Part shown: positions 61,944 to 64,000 of the stretch, one piece after another
Layout of the letters: each line of letters opens with the position of its first letter
Numbering within the stretch: position 1 is the first letter of the stretch
Origin: Collinsella sp. TF06-26
GTDB taxonomy: Bacteria > Actinomycetota > Coriobacteriia > Coriobacteriales > Coriobacteriaceae
DNA: 64,000 nucleotides
Direction: 5' to 3'
Assembly (NCBI RefSeq): GCF_002232035.1
Contig: NZ_NKXR01000003.1
Location: 62,001 to 126,000 of the forward strand
Notes under the pieces: generated by a model
The model's input: only the letters and a program-made list of their open reading frames with translations
Told to the model about the DNA's origin: nothing
Databases searched by the model: none
Program-made: the position numbers and the translations under genes

Positions 61944-63562
61944 TGATTGATGTGCGCGAAGCCGCGCAGAACCTGATCGAGTACGCCATTCATCGATCGA
62001 TGATCGGCCAGGACGATCGCATCTGGGCATACAACACCATTCTGGAGTGCATCGGCGCCACGGGCCCCGCACTCGACATGGCTTGGGCACTCAAGACCGA
62101 GAAGATTTCGCTCTTGCACCCCGATACACTCCCCAACTTTGACCTGGAGGGCACGCTTGCCGCGCTTGCCGAGGCCGCCGTTGCCAACGGTGCTGCCGAG
62201 GACACGGCATCGGGGCGCGACCGCATCGCCATGCGCATCATGGGCGCGCTCATGCCGAGGCCTTCGGTTGTAAACGAAGAGTTCAATGGGCGTATGGGCG
62301 TCAACGAGCCCCGCGCCGCGACCGACTGGTTCTACGGCCTGTGCTGCGATGCCGGCTATGTGCGCCGCGCCGCCATCGCACGCAACATCAAATGGAGCAC
62401 CCCCACCAACTGGGGCGATCTTGAGATCACCATCAACCTGTCAAAGCCTGAGAAGGACCCGCGCGACATTGCCGCGGCCGGCGCCGCAAAGAACACGGGC
62501 GAGAAGTATCCCGCCTGCCAGCTCTGCATCGAAAACGAGGGCTATCCCGGACGCTCCGCCGCAGCCGACGGTGGCGCTCACCCCGCCCGTCAGAACCTAC
62601 GCGTTATTCCCATTCAGCTTAATGGCGAGCGCTGGGGCTTCCAGTACAGCCCGTACGCATACTTTAACGAGCACTGCATTGCCATGAGCTCCGAGCATCG
62701 CCCGATGCACGTTGACCGCAAGGGCCTGACCTGCCTGCTCGACTTTGTGGACCTGTTCCCACACTACTTTATCGGCTCCAACGCCGACCTGCCCATCGTA
62801 GGCGGCTCAATCTTGTCGCACGACCACTTCCAGGGTGGCGCGCACGAGTTCCCCATGATGCACGCCGCCGAGGTCTCGCAGTTTAGCGTGCCCGGTTTTG
62901 ACCAGGTCAGCGGCACCGTGCTGCAGTGGCCGCTCTCGGTGCTGCGCCTGCGCACGCATGACCGCGCTCAGCTGCTCGACGCTGCCGAGAAGATTATCCT
63001 CGCCTGGCGCGAGTGGACCGACGAGTCGGTGGGCGTCATCGCGCACACAGCCGATGGCATGGCGCACAACACCGTGACGCCCGTCATCCGCCGCGTGGAC
63101 TCCCGCGGCAACGCCGGCGGCGAGATTTACGAGGCCTACCTGGCGCTTCGCTGCAACATCACGACCGACGAGCATCCGCTGGGCGTGTTCCACCCGCATG
63201 CCGAGTATCACCACATTAAGAAGGAGAACATAGGCCTGATCGAGGTCATGGGCCTGGCCATTCTGCCGCCGCGCCTGGTTCCCGAGCTCGGCGCTGTTCG
63301 CGAGCACCTGCTGGCGGCCAAAGCCGATGCCAGCTACGATCTTGCCGGCGCTCTCGAGAGCGACGACCTTTGCCGCAGCCACGCCGCATGGGCTGAGGAC
63401 GTCTACGCCCGCCGTGCCGACGAGCTTACGGCGGACAACGCCATCGATATCCTGCACGAGGAGGTCGGCGTGGTGTTTGGCCACGTGCTCGACAACGCCG
63501 GCGTCTTTAAGTGGGACGAAGCCGGCCGCGCCGCCCAGCAGCGCTTTATCGACTCGCTGTAG
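61934..63562 (+). CDS. galT: Galactose-1-phosphate uridylyltransferase, class II
   Basis: A 542-residue enzyme exchanging UDP between glucose- and galactose-1-phosphate. It is of the long Firmicutes-type class (GalT_2), not the ~350-residue E. coli form. The catalytic region is SILSHDHFQGG with H296/H298, and FNEHCIAMSSEHRPMH precedes it. Start ATG 61934 overlaps galK by 10 bp; ATG 61943 (TAATG) is an alternative. Coupled translation with galK is expected. Confidence 0.92.
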   Translation: MAVMIDVREAAQNLIEYAIHRSMIGQDDRIWAYNTILECIGATGPALDMAWALKTEKISLLHPDTLPNFDLEGTLAALAEAAVANGAAEDTASGRDRIAMRIMGALMPRPSVVNEEFNGRMGVNEPRAATDWFYGLCCDAGYVRRAAIARNIKWSTPTNWGDLEITINLSKPEKDPRDIAAAGAAKNTGEKYPACQLCIENEGYPGRSAAADGGAHPARQNLRVIPIQLNGERWGFQYSPYAYFNEHCIAMSSEHRPMHVDRKGLTCLLDFVDLFPHYFIGSNADLPIVGGSILSHDHFQGGAHEFPMMHAAEVSQFSVPGFDQVSGTVLQWPLSVLRLRTHDRAQLLDAAEKIILAWREWTDESVGVIAHTADGMAHNTVTPVIRRVDSRGNAGGEIYEAYLALRCNITTDEHPLGVFHPHAEYHHIKKENIGLIEVMGLAILPPRLVPELGAVREHLLAAKADASYDLAGALESDDLCRSHAAWAEDVYARRADELTADNAIDILHEEVGVVFGHVLDNAGVFKWDEAGRAAQQRFIDSL

Positions 63563-63658
63563 CATACGAGTTCGAGCCTCATCAGCGGCCACGACACAAC
63601 CGCCCACACGACAACGACGCCCGCCGGCAACATCGCCGACGGGCGCCGTTTTATTGGC

Positions 63659-63720
63659 TAGTCATTGGGGACGTTCTTAAACGACTAGTCAAACAAGAAC
63701 GTCCCCAACGACTAATGACT
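63659..63720. repeat. REP-like hairpin, GTAGTCATTGGGGACG family
   Basis: TAGTCATTGGGGACGTTCTT pairs with AAGAACGTCCCCAACGACTA; the loop ACGACTAGTCAAAC is almost the same as in the copy at 32791. It follows the galT hairpin. Confidence 0.65.
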
Positions 63721-63721
63721 C

Positions 63722-63785
63722 GAGCGTGGAAAATCTCCCACTTTGAGCTCGTATGGGCACCAAAAGCGGGAGATTATCCACGCTC
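63722..63785. repeat. Inverted repeat, GTGGATAATCTCCC family
   Basis: GAGCGTGGAAAATCTCCC and GGGAGATTATCCACGCTC are inverted around ~28 nt. The arms match the inner arms of the long inverted repeat at 34111. It sits back to back with the REP-like hairpin, as at 32791-32880. Confidence 0.65.
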
Positions 63786-63807
63786 ATTCTATTAGAAGTC
63801 GCAACCG

Positions 63808-64000
63808 CTACAACTCTACGACCTCAACGTTGTTGTAGATCTCGTCCCAGCGGTCCATGACCAGGTGGCCGGTCTTGGGATCCATGGCGTTGAGCTTGCC
63901 GCAGGTATTGGCGGTCTTGAGCACCGTGACATCGTCGGCACCAGCAGCAATGGCATGCGCAAAGCCGGCGATGGTCGAGTCACCGGAGCCCGTCGCGTTC
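63808..64000 (-). CDS. PfkB-family sugar kinase, C-terminal part
   Basis: Only the last 63 residues are in the window; the gene continues past 64000. NATGSGDSTIAGFAHAIAAG contains the GSGD anion-hole and catalytic aspartate of PfkB kinases (1-phosphofructokinase, tagatose-6-phosphate kinase and relatives). The final EIYNNVEVVEL stretch is usual for the end of the fold. With the class II aldolase and gal genes nearby, a hexose-phosphate kinase is likely; the exact substrate is open. Confidence 0.8.
   Translation of the reverse strand, partial: NATGSGDSTIAGFAHAIAAGADDVTVLKTANTCGKLNAMDPKTGHLVMDRWDEIYNNVEVVEL

Overview
The window looks like a chromosomal segment of a gut coriobacterium, most probably Collinsella. 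It is GC-rich throughout except for the first ~3.1 kb. The metabolism is fermentative (pyruvate formate-lyase, flavodiiron protein, agmatine deiminase pathway) and the genes are short-spaced and actinobacterial in style. The genus is inferred from gene content and codon style, not from a marker gene.

Layout. 1-3147: AT-rich remnant of a Tn916-like integrative element. It holds an XRE regulator, a leader peptide with attenuator hairpins, a Cys-rich KTR protein, a Cfr/RlmN-type radical SAM rRNA methylase, a sigma-like factor, and an orf8-like gene cut short where chromosomal DNA begins. 3148-12800: FtsX-type ABC exporter, GyrI-like protein behind a LexA-type box, CLC-F type fluoride antiporter, AIM24 protein, two-component system, and Ogt. 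13237-18530: aspartate-family synthesis (asd, lysC, divergent thrC and thrB). 18789-25150: EngB, MTA/SAH nucleosidase, a serine-hydrolase remnant, PflA, DegV, and a pyruvate formate-lyase split into a 683-residue core and a separate 83-residue glycyl-radical piece. 25621-32410: KDG permease, an SDR, and a MarR regulator with a heterodimeric ABC exporter.

32969-41206: DAHP synthase, GNAT, a DUF4143 ATPase preceded by four 23-bp repeats, MATE exporter, YtcJ-like amidohydrolase, and a membrane LuxR regulator. 41562-49156: agmatine catabolism, with putrescine carbamoyltransferase, an antiporter, agmatine deiminase, a second paralogous antiporter, and a divergent membrane LuxR regulator that is a paralogue of the previous one. 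No carbamate kinase is present in the window. 49485-53592: a BceAB-like exporter and a NUDIX-Vsr fusion protein. 54081-64000: sugar metabolism, with AraC, HAD phosphatase, class II aldolase, DeoR, flavodiiron protein, LacI regulator with three operator-like sites, galK-galT, and the end of a PfkB kinase.

The most unusual feature is the intergenic space. It carries several families of repeated, strongly structured elements: (i) ~110-127 bp nested hairpins whose outer stems differ completely between copies while short internal signatures are kept; (ii) a ~290 bp module with a 119 bp folded core flanked by terminators; (iii) a short terminator-like repeat that often starts at stop codons; (iv) REP-like GTAGTCATTGGGGACG hairpins; (v) GTGGATAATCTCCC inverted repeats; (vi) a ~259 bp MITE-like element. 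No CRISPR array, tRNA or rRNA was recognised.
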